Assembly: GCA_005787865.1 (NCBI GenBank)
Contig: SXZN01000238.1
Coordinates: 1 to 5,562 of the forward strand
Source of the DNA: Opitutaceae bacterium
GTDB lineage: Bacteria > Verrucomicrobiota > Verrucomicrobiia > Opitutales > Opitutaceae
Reading direction: 5' to 3'
DNA length: 5,562 nt
Part shown: positions 4,802 to 5,562 of the stretch, piece by piece
Layout: the number at the start of each line of letters is the position of its first letter
How positions within the stretch are numbered: position 1 is the stretch's first letter
Program-made: the position numbers and the translations under genes
Notes under the pieces: model-generated
The model's input: the letters and a program-made list of their open reading frames with translations, nothing else
The model's database searches: none
What the model was told of the DNA's origin: nothing

Positions 4802-5562
4802 ATGAATACATCCATCACCGCCATCACCGCCCGCGAGATCCTTGATTCGCGCGGCAATCCTACCATTGAAGTCGACGTTAAGCTCGCTTCCGGCCACACC
4901 GGCCGCGCCGCCGTACCCTCCGGTGCCTCCACCGGTGAACACGAGGCCCTCGAGCTACGCGATGGGGATAAAAATCGCTATCTCGGTAAAGGCGTCCTCC
5001 AGGCGGTCGCGAATGTTAAAAATAAACTAGCGCCTGCCCTAGCTGGCATGGATGCCACTAACCAAATTGGGGTCGATCGCGCCATGCTCGCCCTTGATGG
5101 AACCCCCACCAAAGCCAAATTGGGCGCCAACGCTATCCTCGGCGTCTCGATGGCAACGGCGCACGCGGCCGCGGCTGCCTGCGGTCTGCCACTCTATAAA
5201 TATCTCGGCGGTCCCAACGCCAAGGTTCTCCCCGTGCCGATGATGAATATCATGAACGGTGGCGCGCACTCCGATGCGCCGATCGATTTCCAAGAATTCA
5301 TGATCATGCCCACCGGCGCTAAATCTTTTCGCGAAGCCTTGCGCATGGGGGCAGAAGTTTTTCACGCGCTCAATAAGACTTTGAAAGATAAAGGGCTGGC
5401 GACCGCGGTGGGCGATGAAGGCGGTTTTGCCCCGAAATTGGCCTCCACCGAAGCGGCCTTGGATGTGATCGCCCTCGCCGTAAAAACGGCCGGCTATAAG
5501 TTAGGCAAAGACATCAACCTCGCCCTCGACGTCGCCGCCTCAGAATTTTACGTCAAAGAAAA
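4802..5562 (+). CDS. eno: Enolase (phosphopyruvate hydratase), N-terminal part
   Basis: The frame is open from ATG 4802 to the window end and gives 253 complete residues plus two bases. Enolases are usually about 420-430 residues, so roughly 40% is missing. The enzyme interconverts 2-phosphoglycerate and phosphoenolpyruvate in glycolysis and gluconeogenesis and is a cytoplasmic, Mg-dependent protein. The N-terminal 'REILDSRGNPTIEVDV' (11-26) and the mobile substrate loop 'PSGASTGEHEALELRDGD' (39-56, with S43) are intact. The active-site histidine is H156 in 'NGGAHSD', E165 lies in 'FQEFM', the catalytic glutamate is E206 in 'VGDEGGFAP', and the first Mg ligand is D243 in 'LALDVAASEFY'. The remaining Mg ligands and the catalytic lysine would follow outside the window. 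The start matches the family N-terminus (MNTSITAITARE). No Shine-Dalgarno sequence precedes it. All visible catalytic residues are conserved, so a functional enzyme is expected. Confidence 0.97.
   Translation, partial: MNTSITAITAREILDSRGNPTIEVDVKLASGHTGRAAVPSGASTGEHEALELRDGDKNRYLGKGVLQAVANVKNKLAPALAGMDATNQIGVDRAMLALDGTPTKAKLGANAILGVSMATAHAAAAACGLPLYKYLGGPNAKVLPVPMMNIMNGGAHSDAPIDFQEFMIMPTGAKSFREALRMGAEVFHALNKTLKDKGLATAVGDEGGFAPKLASTEAALDVIALAVKTAGYKLGKDINLALDVAASEFYVKE

Noticed and set aside
5039..5365. Antisense open frame within enolase
   Set aside because: It is opposite a highly conserved enolase region and its His/Gly-rich translation has no family resemblance.
1..5562. Undescribed defence, mobile or toxin-antitoxin system
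   Set aside because: No transposase, integrase, nuclease, toxin, direct-repeat array or attachment site was found. The genes are housekeeping or regulatory, and the ankyrin-like gene alone does not justify a system claim.

Overview
The window is an ordinary-looking stretch of bacterial chromosome, moderately GC-rich, with seven protein genes, two of them cut by the window edges. The protein set suggests a free-living Gram-negative-type bacterium. It comprises a quinone-biosynthesis methyltransferase, an ErpA-type Fe-S carrier, a Hanks-type Ser/Thr kinase, sigma-54, a lone receiver domain, an ankyrin-like protein and enolase. The enolase sequence (GGAHSDAPIDFQEF around residues 153-166), a kinase paired with sigma-54 and the absence of Shine-Dalgarno sequences fit the Verrucomicrobiota/PVC group best, possibly Opitutales. 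That is an impression from protein similarity, not a demonstrated assignment.

Layout, left to right. 1-223 (+): C-terminal end of UbiE/MenG. 236-553 (-): erpA-like gene, convergent with ubiE and only 12 bp away. 554-682: divergent intergenic region with a TTGACA-type promoter for erpA that would give an almost leaderless mRNA, and a weaker sigma-54-like motif. 683-1684 (+): soluble Ser/Thr protein kinase. 1696-3153 (+): rpoN, 11 bp after the kinase and very probably in the same operon. 3185-3607 (-): single-domain response regulator, convergent with rpoN. 3608-3723: second divergent intergenic region, with a sigma-54-like -24/-12 motif pointing at the next gene. 3724-4731 (+): protein made of exact 33-residue ankyrin-like repeats with a non-canonical second half. 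4732-4801: short AT-rich promoter-like gap. 4802-5562 (+): first 253 residues of enolase, running off the window.

How the genes may work together. ubiE, erpA and eno are housekeeping genes for quinone synthesis, Fe-S delivery and glycolysis. The middle block (kinase, sigma-54, receiver, ankyrin-like protein) looks regulatory. The kinase-rpoN pair is the strongest functional link, since co-transcription is implied by spacing. Links from sigma-54 to the ankyrin-like gene through the -24/-12 motif, and from the receiver to either, are hypotheses. I see no mobile element, CRISPR array, RNA gene or defence cassette. The most distinctive items are the variant ankyrin repeat, the kinase-rpoN pair and the lack of Shine-Dalgarno sequences upstream of all six visible starts.
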